Below, in pieces: positions 41,581 through 50,382 of a stretch of DNA of 64,000 bases. Position numbers and translations under genes: made by a program. Location of the stretch: contig NZ_JAQBOD010000061.1 in assembly GCF_028288205.1 (NCBI RefSeq), positions 1 through 64,000 of the forward strand, written 5' to 3'. The notes beneath the pieces were generated by a model. The model was not told where the DNA came from and searched no databases. It saw only the letters and a list, made by a program, of their open reading frames with translations. This DNA comes from Mucilaginibacter sp. (lineage in GTDB: Bacteria > Bacteroidota > Bacteroidia > Sphingobacteriales > Sphingobacteriaceae). How positions within the stretch are numbered: position 1 is the stretch's first letter; every line of letters begins with the position of its first letter.

Positions 41581-44427
41581 TCAGAAAAAAGTAACCGGCA
41601 ACACCAATTCAATACGATTTCGCCCGGTGCCGCCAAACAGATCGTTATCCAGCAAACGGCTGTATCTTATACCAAAAGTTAACTGTTGCTGGTTGAACCA
41701 CTTAGTATCAAAAAACACCTCGCCCCCGGTTGAACGGAAGTCGCCTTTAAACACCGTACCGTTGGTATAAAAGTCTGTGGCATGGGTATAGTCATAAAAC
41801 ATATTGCCCCTTATCCGCAAAAAATAAATGGTATTGGCTACACCTGCATCCGGGTATATTATCGGGAAATGATAATTAACCCCGACCTTATTCATGTTAT
41901 GCAAATTCTGGGCAGTATAACCCCGCGAAAAAGGGAAATTATTAGAAAAATCAACCACATTATCCGCACCTTTTTGCTGATGCGCTGCATTGATAACCAG
42001 GTTATGGTTAACCAATATCCCCGGCAAATAAAACGTACCCGATGCCAGGAACTGGTTGGCGTTTGTACCCGTTATGGCTGTTTTATAATTTAAGCTGATG
42101 GTTTCGCCCAACCGGGGGTAAATATTCTTTTTTGCCTGCTGTATGTGGTTAGAGAAAGTGACATAATTATTTAGGTAGGTATAATTTCTGTCATTAAACA
42201 GACTTCTATAGGCCTGCTGAAATGTGCTTTGTTTATAATAAATATCACTGCCAATACTTAAGCCCGTAAATTGTTTGCCGCTGCTAAAATTTAAAGGCAG
42301 TTGTAAGCCGGCGTGTATATCGCTTTCGTTCCAGTATATGTTGCTGCCTTTGTAATACCCTCGTCTGTCTAAAATATAATCAACCCCGCCTGATATATAA
42401 GGGAACAATGCGCCATATACGGCATTAAAGCCAAACTGCTTATACCCCTCGTTACGGTTATAATTAAAAGACAATTCAGATTGAAACGTATTTAACACAT
42501 TCTCGCCCACTAACGAAAACTTATAATTAGGGTCATTAAAATTTGGTATTAAACTATGAAAGTTGAACAGGTGATAGCCCTTATTATAATTAGTTACAGG
42601 AAGCGGCTTATCTGTAATTGTCGCCAGCAGACCTGTTGACGAATCTCTTTTTAATGCTGATATTTTAAAATCAGGTAATCCTCCGCCCATCTTATTACCC
42701 GGCAATATAGTCCAGTTGGCGGCACTATTATTAGCTTGCTGTAATTTATAGCCATAAGCCGTAAACTCCACCCAGGCCAGCTTATTATGGGTAATAGCGG
42801 GTTGGTATTTGTTTATTGCTCCGGGCAATTGTTGCAGTCCCAACAGTTTGCCTGTGCCTGCAACTACCGCAAATAAACGGTCATTAATACCAGCGGTTGC
42901 CGAAAAATAAATGGTGTCGCCATGAACTGCCGGAAAGGATATAGGCTGATAAGAGAACGGCAGCAAATACCTTGCTTTGCCTGTTTTTATATCAATTATT
43001 GCCAAACTCATTTTCCCATCAGTATTTCGCACTGCTGATACCAGTTGGGCATTCCCATAAAATTTGGGGTAAGTATAAAACAGGTTGGTGCTATTTGGTA
43101 CTATCGATAAAACCTTACCATCATTCGCACTTAATATATGCAACATATTCTTACCTGTCGGGCTAACCTGTACCGCAACTACCTGTGTAGCATCGTTATT
43201 AAATGCCGGCGAAAAATACTTGGTATGCTTTGTTAGACGATGCTCTTCGCCAGTATTAATATCTAAAACCTGCAATTCGCTATAGTCACGATAGCTCCAG
43301 CGCTTATCGGGGTGATATGTGGCATAAACAACTTTACCGTTATGATAATCAAAGTAATTATCTATGGATACAGACCGTACACCAACCTTTTTTTCGTGCC
43401 CATTTGTATTTAGCACAAACTGCGGTAAATACTCGTAGGTGCTTTTCATGTAAATCAGGGTGCTGTCATTTACATAGGCCGGATATTCCCGGCTGGCTAT
43501 AAAATGCTGCGTTTTATTAATAAGTGATTGAGTGGATGAGTGATTGAGTGAATCAGCGGTGTATTGATCCTTAAAATAGTTAAATCCATCATTTCTGAAC
43601 TGTGCAAAACTCTCGCCCGAATATTTTCTGATCGCTTTTTGTAAAGGATAAAATAAACCATTAAAAGCCGCGGCATCATGTGTTACTTTTTTCCAAAAAT
43701 CATCCCCATACTTTTCGCGCCCATACGCCACCATCATATATCCCATGGGGTACCAATCGGGTATATAATCGCGATACGAGCCATTGCGCAGCTTCATCCA
43801 GCTATAATCCTTCCCGGCATCCCACAAAGCCCGATAACCATTAAAAAAATAAGGCAACCGCCCCCTGCCCTGTTGACTTACATGGGTTTCGTTAAAAACA
43901 GCATCACCCTCAAAGAACCAGTTGGGTATGGCAATACCGTTACCAAATGCCTGCCCGCCCTCGCCAAACAGTACCCGCAACGCTTTAGACAGGCCCACAT
44001 TAAAATTATTGTATTGCTGCACGTGCCTAAACTCATGTATAGCTAACTGATCTGTCCATGGCAGGCTGCCAATTTCAAAACTATTCTGACCGGGAGTTAA
44101 ATAAAACTCGCTTCTAAAGGGTGCCAAACCCACATACGCGTTAGATATAATGGTTTGGTTTTGCAGTAAAATACTTATCTGCCGCTGTTTATAACCAATT
44201 GTTGGCTGTATTGCGTGGTTCATTTGCTGAACAATATCAGCAACCCTTAGCCCTGCACTATCCAATCCGGCAGGGAAAACTACTTTGGCCGCCGGCGTGT
44301 TTACCTGCTTCCACTTTATGGATGGCGGGTTACCGCCAAATTGCTGCGCCATTGTTGTAGTAGTGGCAGTAATGAGCAGCAGTAAAAGTATAGTGCTTAA
44401 TATATTTTTGTCCTTAATCTTTAGCAT
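41581..44427 (-). CDS. secreted HExxH metallopeptidase / propeller / outer-membrane barrel protein
   Basis: The protein is 948 residues from MLKIKDKNIL; a longer frame upstream would overlap the hscA-like promoter and lacks a signal. A signal peptide ends near TTTMAQQ. A gluzincin-like zinc site follows: HEFRHVQQ (H131, E132, H135) and WFFEGDAVF (E173). Residues of about 300-650 form WD40/TolB-like propeller repeats. The C-terminal 280 residues are beta strands ending VLPVTFF, as in outer-membrane barrels. A word repeat (43522-43556) encodes DSLNHSSTQSLINK. Confidence 0.82.
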   Translation of the reverse strand: MLKIKDKNILSTILLLLLITATTTTMAQQFGGNPPSIKWKQVNTPAAKVVFPAGLDSAGLRVADIVQQMNHAIQPTIGYKQRQISILLQNQTIISNAYVGLAPFRSEFYLTPGQNSFEIGSLPWTDQLAIHEFRHVQQYNNFNVGLSKALRVLFGEGGQAFGNGIAIPNWFFEGDAVFNETHVSQQGRGRLPYFFNGYRALWDAGKDYSWMKLRNGSYRDYIPDWYPMGYMMVAYGREKYGDDFWKKVTHDAAAFNGLFYPLQKAIRKYSGESFAQFRNDGFNYFKDQYTADSLNHSSTQSLINKTQHFIASREYPAYVNDSTLIYMKSTYEYLPQFVLNTNGHEKKVGVRSVSIDNYFDYHNGKVVYATYHPDKRWSYRDYSELQVLDINTGEEHRLTKHTKYFSPAFNNDATQVVAVQVSPTGKNMLHILSANDGKVLSIVPNSTNLFYTYPKFYGNAQLVSAVRNTDGKMSLAIIDIKTGKARYLLPFSYQPISFPAVHGDTIYFSATAGINDRLFAVVAGTGKLLGLQQLPGAINKYQPAITHNKLAWVEFTAYGYKLQQANNSAANWTILPGNKMGGGLPDFKISALKRDSSTGLLATITDKPLPVTNYNKGYHLFNFHSLIPNFNDPNYKFSLVGENVLNTFQSELSFNYNRNEGYKQFGFNAVYGALFPYISGGVDYILDRRGYYKGSNIYWNESDIHAGLQLPLNFSSGKQFTGLSIGSDIYYKQSTFQQAYRSLFNDRNYTYLNNYVTFSNHIQQAKKNIYPRLGETISLNYKTAITGTNANQFLASGTFYLPGILVNHNLVINAAHQQKGADNVVDFSNNFPFSRGYTAQNLHNMNKVGVNYHFPIIYPDAGVANTIYFLRIRGNMFYDYTHATDFYTNGTVFKGDFRSTGGEVFFDTKWFNQQQLTFGIRYSRLLDNDLFGGTGRNRIELVLPVTFF
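43522..43556. repeat. intergenic word repeat inside a coding sequence
   Basis: AAGTGATTGAGTGGATGAGT continues into GATTGAGTGAATCAGC. Read inversely it contains TTCACTCAATCACTCAT, which occurs identically between ispE and thyA (about 20670-20687). Here it is in frame and lengthens a loop between the peptidase and propeller parts. Confidence 0.65.
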
Positions 44428-44504
44428 TAGCGTGAAAGTACTGCAAATAAACAACCAAATAACGCAATTCACAATATCATGACACACCATCAGCCAAAAC
44501 TCCA

Positions 44505-44512
44505 TACATTTG
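44505..44512 (+). promoter_or_regulatory. putative -7 box (TACATTTG) of hscA-like gene
   Basis: TACATTTG fits TAnnTTTG and ends 20 bases before the ATG at 44533. It predicts a short leader. Confidence 0.5.
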
Positions 44513-44532
44513 CCGCTTGTTAACAATACACA

Positions 44533-46389
44533 ATGGCTAAAGTTTCTATTAACCTGGCAACAGGCTCTATACAAAAAGAAGAACTGATAGTAGGGATTGA
44601 CCTGGGTACTACCAACTCGTTAGTGGCCTTTATTAATCAGGATAAAGACGCGCAGGTTATTAATGATACCGGCAAAGGTGTTTTAGTGCCCTCTATTGTA
44701 CACTTTGGCCCAACCGGCGATGTTACGGTGGGTAATGAAGCAAAAGAGTTTTTAATTAACGACCCGCAAAACACCATATTTTCTGTTAAACGTTTATTGG
44801 GCCGCAGCTATAAAGACATTGAAAATTATAAAGATTTCTTCTCGTACAAAGTTATTGACGATGACAGCGAAAGCCTGGTAAAAATAAAAGTAGGCGATAA
44901 ATTTTATACACCTATTGAACTTTCGGGCCTGATATTAAAAGAATTAAAGGCACGTGCCGAGCACGCTTTAAAAACCCCTGTTAACCGTGCGGTTATTACC
45001 GTTCCGGCTTATTTTAACGACTCACAGCGCCAGGCCACCCGCGACGCAGGTAAACTTGCCGGCCTGGATGTTTTGCGCATTGTGAACGAGCCTACGGCTG
45101 CCAGTTTAGCTTATGGCATCGGCTTAAATCCTGAAGAAACCAAAACCATTGCGGTTTATGATCTGGGGGGCGGTACGTTTGATGTATCTATTCTGCAAAT
45201 ACAAAACGGAATTTTTGAGGTGCTGTCAACCAATGGCGACACTTTTTTGGGTGGCGATGATTTTGACCGGGCTATTGTTGAATACTGGATAGAAAAAAAC
45301 CAATTAAACAAAGCCGAACTGGTAGCTAACCATGAGTTGGCTCAGAAGCTACGTTTAAAAGCAGAAGAAGCTAAAAAAGCATTCTCCCATCAAAGCTTGT
45401 TTAACGAAAAGATTGGCGATATATGGTGCACGCTCGACCGCAATACCTTTGAACAACTTATACTACCTAAAGTACAGCAAACCATTACGGCCTGCGAAAA
45501 CGCTTTAAGGGATTCCAAACTAACTATTAACCAAATTGATGAGGTGGTGATGGTTGGCGGCTCTACACGCACCGCGTTGGTTAAAAAAATGGTGGCTGAC
45601 TTTTTTAAGCGCCCCGTACATGATGAAGTTAACCCGGATGAGGTTGTTGCTTTGGGCGCTGCTATTCAGGCTGATATTTTAGCCGGTAACCGTAAAGATA
45701 TTTTATTGCTGGATGTTACCCCGCTGTCATTAGGTATTGAAACTATGGGTGGATTGATGGATGTAATTATCCCGCGCAACTCTAAAGTACCAACCAAAGC
45801 AGGCAGGCAATATACTACATCGAAAGATGGACAGGTAAATATGAAAATTGCTGTTTACCAGGGCGAGCGCGACCTGATAAAGGAAAACCGTAAGCTGGCA
45901 GAGTTTGAATTGAAAGGCATACCATCTATGCCGGCTGGTTTCCCTAAGGTGGATATTAATTTTTTGCTTAACGCAGATGGTATATTGAAAATACAGGCGG
46001 TCGAGCTACGATCAGGCGTTAAACAGGAGGTTGAAGTTAAACCTACTTACGGCATTACCGATGACCAGGTGGAGCAAATGCTGATGGACAGCATTACCCA
46101 TGCAAAAGACGATGTAAACCAGCGTATGCTAATAGAGGCCCGTACCGAGGGTGAACAAATGGTTTATACCGTTGAGCGTTTTATACAGAAAAATGGCAGC
46201 TATTTATCGGCAGATGAACTGGCCGAAACCAATAATTATATAGCTTCGCTAAAAGCTGTTTTAGCCAATGGCGACAAAGATGCGATATTGAAAAAAATAG
46301 ACGAGGTTAACGAGTTTACCCGCCCCTTTGCCGAGCGCCTGATGGACCAGGCCATAAGCCATGCCATGAAGGGGAAGAGTATAGAATAG
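44533..46389 (+). CDS. hscA: Hsp70 family chaperone, HscA-like
   Basis: The 618-residue chaperone has the ATPase motifs [55 protein letters not shown] and MVGGSTRT, the linker [14 protein letters not shown], and a substrate-binding domain to the end. It lacks the acidic DnaK tail. The N-terminus ([20 protein letters not shown]) and length fit HscA, which helps to build Fe-S clusters. No HscB is adjacent, so a general Hsp70 role is the alternative. Confidence 0.85.
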   Translation: MAKVSINLATGSIQKEELIVGIDLGTTNSLVAFINQDKDAQVINDTGKGVLVPSIVHFGPTGDVTVGNEAKEFLINDPQNTIFSVKRLLGRSYKDIENYKDFFSYKVIDDDSESLVKIKVGDKFYTPIELSGLILKELKARAEHALKTPVNRAVITVPAYFNDSQRQATRDAGKLAGLDVLRIVNEPTAASLAYGIGLNPEETKTIAVYDLGGGTFDVSILQIQNGIFEVLSTNGDTFLGGDDFDRAIVEYWIEKNQLNKAELVANHELAQKLRLKAEEAKKAFSHQSLFNEKIGDIWCTLDRNTFEQLILPKVQQTITACENALRDSKLTINQIDEVVMVGGSTRTALVKKMVADFFKRPVHDEVNPDEVVALGAAIQADILAGNRKDILLLDVTPLSLGIETMGGLMDVIIPRNSKVPTKAGRQYTTSKDGQVNMKIAVYQGERDLIKENRKLAEFELKGIPSMPAGFPKVDINFLLNADGILKIQAVELRSGVKQEVEVKPTYGITDDQVEQMLMDSITHAKDDVNQRMLIEARTEGEQMVYTVERFIQKNGSYLSADELAETNNYIASLKAVLANGDKDAILKKIDEVNEFTRPFAERLMDQAISHAMKGKSIE

Positions 46390-46498
46390 ACCTATTTTTA
46401 ATAAGAAAGGCTTTAAGGTAAAAGGATAAAGGTAAAAGGTGTTGTACTTCAGGTGCAATGCTTTTTTATTTTAAAAACGGCCAATAAAAAAAGCGGGC

Positions 46499-46572
46499 TG
46501 TCACTCTGAGCCCGTCGAAGAGTCGTGCGTAAAGGCCTTTGCCCGCCATGGTTCGACGGGCTCATCATGACA
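46499..46572. repeat. 74-bp palindromic element (TGTCA ends, CCCGTCGAA arms)
   Basis: The arms are TGTCACTCTGAGCCCGTCGA and the inverse TCGACGGGCTCATCATGACA. They match at 18 of 21 positions when the flanking base is included. It lies between the convergent hscA-like and AlkD-like genes, so it could also work as a terminator structure. Confidence 0.75.
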
Positions 46573-46578
46573 CCCAGG

Positions 46579-47286
46579 CTAACACTTCACCGTTTTCTTC
46601 TTTTTCCCTAAGCTACCCCTGGCTTTTGCTTTACCTATATAATCTATCGCTTCGGGTACTTTACAGGCTGTCCCTTCCTTAATTACAGTTACCGGGCCTA
46701 TCCTCTTTGCAATGGCAACCGCGTCATCTGTTAAGGATGTCACGTAGCTCCCAACCGCAATAATAAACCCATTCATAACAGAACGTACACGGTTTGGTGA
46801 AGTATGGATGCTTTTTTCTATTCGTTCTAATAAGACCTTTAACGAATTTATATCTAATTCACTATCCGGTTTCAGGGCAACTACATTGCTCAATGTTGAC
46901 CAGCCCGCCGTCGCAATGTATTCTTCGCTGCTCTCTGTCCATTCCAAAGCCAATTCATATCCATAATTACTTTCGGCAGCTACCCAGGGCACGGTATACC
47001 CGTTAATATTATCTGATACTGCTGCCTTTACCCAGTTTTGCAGATCAGCTTTAGTCATGCGCTTATCGTCGGCTATTAATCCGGCAAGGTACATGGCATC
47101 GGCGTTGCCGGTAGCATACAGATCTTTGGCAAGCTGGTAATCTGTTTTAATTTTTTTTTGGATGGTTTTTAGATGTTCTACTTTAACACCAAAAAAAGGT
47201 TCTTTTACGCCATGCTTGAGCAATACTTTTTTAATGCTGTCACTGCCGTTTGCCTGCAGATCGGCCATTATATCATTTACTGTCAT
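46579..47286 (-). CDS. DNA alkylation repair protein (AlkD-like)
   Basis: The 235-residue protein is built of HEAT-like helical repeats as in AlkD/AlkC DNA glycosylases. It has GVKEPFFGVKVEHLKTIQKKI, ADAMYLAGLIADDKRMT and SVMNGFIIAVGSYV, with a basic C-terminal tail (GKAKARGSLGKKKKTVKC). AlkD removes alkylated bases without base flipping, but many relatives of this smaller subgroup are uncharacterised. It is monocistronic. Confidence 0.8.
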   Translation of the reverse strand: MTVNDIMADLQANGSDSIKKVLLKHGVKEPFFGVKVEHLKTIQKKIKTDYQLAKDLYATGNADAMYLAGLIADDKRMTKADLQNWVKAAVSDNINGYTVPWVAAESNYGYELALEWTESSEEYIATAGWSTLSNVVALKPDSELDINSLKVLLERIEKSIHTSPNRVRSVMNGFIIAVGSYVTSLTDDAVAIAKRIGPVTVIKEGTACKVPEAIDYIGKAKARGSLGKKKKTVKC

Positions 47287-47367
47287 GATGGTTTCGTAGT
47301 TGAATACGCTGTCTACAGTAAAAATAACATAAAACCGACAAATAAAAAAGACCCATTCGGAGCCTTT

Positions 47368-47658
47368 TTATTGTGCTTTAAGTGCTTCTTGTTCTTTTAA
47401 AGCGGTGATATTGTTTTTATCGCTGAAAGTATTTGTCTGGTTGGCAAAGTCTTCCAGCAAGCCCGCTATTGTATCTAAATTATCTGCTACACGTTGGTGC
47501 ATATCGGGCAGGTCCTTTTCCAATCTCTTATCACCCAATTCCATATTATCAACTTCAATTTTACTTATTTTTTGAATAATTGCCTGCTGGCTATTTTTTA
47601 GGTCTTCTAATTCATGGACAATCTTTTCCATTAGTCCAAACTTTTTTAAAGTATCCAT
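47368..47658 (-). CDS. 96-residue coiled-coil protein, unknown
   Basis: The protein is almost wholly alpha-helical and charged with heptad-like spacing (LMEKIVHELEDLKNSQQAII). It has no signal peptide or known motif. A low-identity DUF or regulatory role cannot be excluded. It lies 81 bases upstream of the AlkD-like gene on the same strand. Confidence 0.65.
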   Translation of the reverse strand: MDTLKKFGLMEKIVHELEDLKNSQQAIIQKISKIEVDNMELGDKRLEKDLPDMHQRVADNLDTIAGLLEDFANQTNTFSDKNNITALKEQEALKAQ

Positions 47659-47756
47659 AATGTGTTTTTTTAATTAGTTAATGAATAAGTATAACCCTGC
47701 TAATATCATTTTGTTTATTATTTGGACATATCATTTATAACTAATAATTTAGTTTT

Positions 47757-48905
47757 ATGAAAACCCTACTATCTGCCACATTTCTATTATTAGTATTATT
47801 AACCAATTTGTTTGCGCAAAGCAGAAGGGCTGATGACGCTCTTCTGCTCGACTATTACCAGGGCCAGCACTTTGCCGATGCTCTTACCTATCTTAAAGGT
47901 GTTTACCCCGAACCTGTAAACGATGCAAGAGAATTATCGCGCCTGGCTTATACTTCTAACATGGCAGGTATGCTGCCTGATGCAGAGAGCTATTATCAGC
48001 GCATTTATGATAAAGATTCTACCAATCAATCGGTACTATATAACATAGCTGTTATTAACCAGCGCAGGGGGAACAACACAAAAGCTGAATTTTATTATAG
48101 GAAACTGATAGTTTTAGATAGCAACAACTTTAGTGTTAACAAACGGCTGGCGCAGATATACCATGATAAGCTTGATATTAAAAATGAAGTTTATTATTTA
48201 CAACGGTCCAATATTATTAACCCAACGGATGCCGACCTGGCATCGGACCTTAGCGACGCCTACATTGTACAAAAGCAATTCCCGAAGGCAGAGAAGGTTT
48301 TGAAGGTTGCTATTGCTGCCGATCCGGAAAATATTATTTTACAACAAAGCCTGTTAAAATTGAGCTATGCCGAAAAAAACTGGCGCGAAACCGTTAGAAC
48401 CGGCGAACAGCTATTATTGGTTGGCGATAGTTCGGCTTCAACCACATCAAAATTAGGGCGTGCCTATTACGAAACAAAAAATTACCAGTGCGGGATAACG
48501 GCTTTGTTGTCTATACAAGAGAGCTACCAAACTGAAAACTCAGTTTATTATACCGCTGCTTGTTATAAGCAGTTGAAAGATCAAAAAAACGCCATCTTCT
48601 ATTTTAATAAGGCTATTTTTTTAAGTATATCACCAAGTACCGGTACCTATTATAATGAAATAGCCGATAGCTATGAAACCCTGAAACAGTTTAAAAAAGC
48701 GCAAGGATCATACGAAAAAGGATTACTCTATGATGATAAGCCAATAACTTATTATTTTTTGGCGATAATGTATGATACGGAACTAAAGGACAAAAAAGGT
48801 GCGCTTAAATACTATAAAAAGTTCCTTGCAGCAAAACCCGATAAAACACAACAAAGCTATATTGATTACAGCACCGCACGCATTGGTATATTGTCGATGA
48901 AGTAG
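47757..48905 (+). CDS. secreted TPR-repeat protein
   Basis: The 382-residue protein begins with a signal peptide (LLSATFLLLVLLTNLFAQS). The rest is tetratricopeptide repeats, for example SVLYNIAVINQRRGNNTKAEFYYRKL, ADLASDLSDAYIVQKQFPKAEKVL and YNEIADSYETLKQFKKAQGSYEK. About eight repeats are visible. Such proteins act as periplasmic scaffolds; the partner is unknown. ynfA follows 25 bases later. Confidence 0.85.
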   Translation: MKTLLSATFLLLVLLTNLFAQSRRADDALLLDYYQGQHFADALTYLKGVYPEPVNDARELSRLAYTSNMAGMLPDAESYYQRIYDKDSTNQSVLYNIAVINQRRGNNTKAEFYYRKLIVLDSNNFSVNKRLAQIYHDKLDIKNEVYYLQRSNIINPTDADLASDLSDAYIVQKQFPKAEKVLKVAIAADPENIILQQSLLKLSYAEKNWRETVRTGEQLLLVGDSSASTTSKLGRAYYETKNYQCGITALLSIQESYQTENSVYYTAACYKQLKDQKNAIFYFNKAIFLSISPSTGTYYNEIADSYETLKQFKKAQGSYEKGLLYDDKPITYYFLAIMYDTELKDKKGALKYYKKFLAAKPDKTQQSYIDYSTARIGILSMK

Positions 48906-48930
48906 TATGTTTGGATAAATATTTATATCC

Positions 48931-49260
48931 ATGGCTATACTCAGATCCTTATCTTTATTTATACTGGCGGGCCTATGCGAAATAGGTGGTGGCTACCTGG
49001 TATGGCTATGCCTTAAAGAAGAAAAACCTTTATGGTACGGCATAGTTGGCGGCGCTGTATTGGTATTATATGGTGTAATAGCTACCTGGCAAACCGCCAA
49101 TTTTGGTCGGGTTTATGCCGCATACGGTGGCATATTTATTATAATGGCGCTGATATGGGCATGGAAAGTGGATGGCTTCAGACCCGATAAATATGATATT
49201 ATTGGCGCACTTATAGCAGTATTGGGTGCCTGCATCATTATTTACATGCCAAGGAAATAA
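48931..49260 (+). CDS. ynfA: YnfA family (UPF0060) membrane protein
   Basis: The 109-residue protein has four membrane helices typical of the YnfA branch of the small multidrug resistance fold. It shows FILAGLCEIGGGYLVWLCL, GRVYAAYGGIFI and WKVDGFRPDKYDIIGALI. Transport by the family is debated. The stop codon abuts the riboflavin synthase stop tail to tail with no base between them. Confidence 0.9.
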   Translation: MAILRSLSLFILAGLCEIGGGYLVWLCLKEEKPLWYGIVGGAVLVLYGVIATWQTANFGRVYAAYGGIFIIMALIWAWKVDGFRPDKYDIIGALIAVLGACIIIYMPRK

Positions 49261-49845
49261 TTACCGTTGCATCAACCTCGCCACATACTTCCCTATAATA
49301 TCGAACTCCAAATTAACTACAGAGCCTTTACGTACATTATGCAAATTGGTATGCTCAAAAGTATAAGGTATTATAGCGACAGAAAAACTGTTAGCCTGCG
49401 AGTTTACCACAGTAAGACTGATACCGTTAACACATATCGAACCTTTTTCAACAGTGATATTGCCGGGTGCCGCATCATATTCGAAAGTATATTCCCAACT
49501 GCCGTCTAATTCTTTAAACGCTGTACAAACCGCGGTTTGGTCTACATGGCCCTGTACAATGTGGCCATCAAGGCGTGCATTCATTTGCATACAGCGCTCC
49601 AGGTTAACCGGCTCGCCTGTTTTTAAATGGCCCAGGCTTGTTTTATTTAAAGTTTCTTCAATAGCAGTAACAACGTGCCTGCCATCGGCTACGGCAACTA
49701 CGGTTAAGCATACGCCGTTATGCGCAACGGATTGATCTATCTTTAATTCGTTTGATATAACCGATTCAACTGTAATATGCAAATTACCCTGCTCATGCCG
49801 CAGACCGGTTATTTTACCTAATGTTTCTATTATTCCTGTAAACAT
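49261..49845 (-). CDS. ribE: riboflavin synthase alpha subunit
   Basis: The 194-residue enzyme joins two lumazine molecules into riboflavin. Its two lumazine-binding repeats are clear: MFTGIIETLGKI with NGVCLTVV in the first, and LDGHIVQGHVDQ with VNGISLTVV in the second. A possible -7 box is at 49883-49890. A palindromic repeat (49851-49871) occupies most of the leader, and there is no room for an FMN riboswitch. Confidence 0.94.
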   Translation of the reverse strand: MFTGIIETLGKITGLRHEQGNLHITVESVISNELKIDQSVAHNGVCLTVVAVADGRHVVTAIEETLNKTSLGHLKTGEPVNLERCMQMNARLDGHIVQGHVDQTAVCTAFKELDGSWEYTFEYDAAPGNITVEKGSICVNGISLTVVNSQANSFSVAIIPYTFEHTNLHNVRKGSVVNLEFDIIGKYVARLMQR

Positions 49846-49850
49846 ATGTG

Positions 49851-49871
49851 CCCTAACCCCCTAAAGGGAAG
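49851..49871. repeat. palindromic CCCTAACCCC / CTAAAGGGAA repeat unit
   Basis: CCCTAACCCCCTAAAGGG is the same kind of unit found in frame inside thyA at 21156-21181. Here it lies in the leader of the riboflavin synthase gene. Confidence 0.65.
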
Positions 49872-49882
49872 TTTTTGAAAAG

Positions 49883-49890
49883 CAAAACTA
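49883..49890 (-). promoter_or_regulatory. putative -7 box (TAGTTTTG) of ribE
   Basis: On the minus strand TAGTTTTG fits TAnnTTTG, 38 bases before the start. The divergent Nudix gene starts at 49927. Confidence 0.4.
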
Positions 49891-49926
49891 ATTATATTAC
49901 TTTTAGTTTTATCATAAAGCACCTCC

Positions 49927-50382
49927 ATGTCTAAACAAAGCGCCGGAATTTTACTGTACCGCAACATTAATAAGCATTTGGAGGTCTTCCTGGTGCATCC
50001 GGGCGGTCCGTTCTTTAAAAATAAGGACGAGGGTGTATGGTCCATCCCTAAAGGCGAGTTTTTGGATGATGAAGATACTTTGGCGGCTGCTAAACGAGAA
50101 TTCCTGGAAGAAACCGGGCAGGCAGTAGAGGGCAATTTTATTAAGCTAAATCCGGTAAAATTAAAAAGCGGCAAATCCGTCCACGTGTGGGCAGTTGAGG
50201 GTGATATAGATCATGAAACCATTGTAAGCAACCTGTTCGAAATGGAATGGCCGCCGCGGTCGGGCAAAAAAGCAAGTTTTGCAGAAATTGACCGGGCAGG
50301 TTGGTTTGAAACCGATGAGGCTAAAATAAAACTAAACCCGGCGCAGTCAACTTTTATTGAAGAATTAGAATCGCTTGTTTAA
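49927..50382 (+). CDS. Nudix hydrolase
   Basis: The 151-residue protein has a complete Nudix box: GEFLDDEDTLAAAKREFLEETG, seen as G-x5-E-x7-REFLEETG. It starts SAGILLYRN and has VHPGGPFFKNKDEGVWSIPKG before the box. Members cleave nucleoside diphosphates linked to another moiety; the substrate is unknown. Its last four bases overlap the convergent accC end. Confidence 0.92.
   Translation: MSKQSAGILLYRNINKHLEVFLVHPGGPFFKNKDEGVWSIPKGEFLDDEDTLAAAKREFLEETGQAVEGNFIKLNPVKLKSGKSVHVWAVEGDIDHETIVSNLFEMEWPPRSGKKASFAEIDRAGWFETDEAKIKLNPAQSTFIEELESLV

Noticed and set aside
44428..44574. N-terminal extension of the metallopeptidase/barrel protein
   Set aside because: It would run through the hscA-like promoter and start, and the signal peptide begins after MLKIKDKN.
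34999..46389. Cysteine desulfurase and HscA-like chaperone as one Fe-S cluster operon
   Set aside because: They are about 8 kb apart, on opposite strands, with unrelated genes between and no scaffold or HscB nearby.
46499..46572. tRNA-like GGTTCGA sequence
   Set aside because: The GGTTCGACGGG belongs to the arm of a palindromic repeat; no cloverleaf can be drawn. No tRNA or rRNA was found anywhere in the window.
49846..49926. FMN riboswitch before riboflavin synthase
   Set aside because: The divergent gap is only 81 bp, is filled by a palindromic repeat and a promoter box, and has none of the conserved riboswitch segments.
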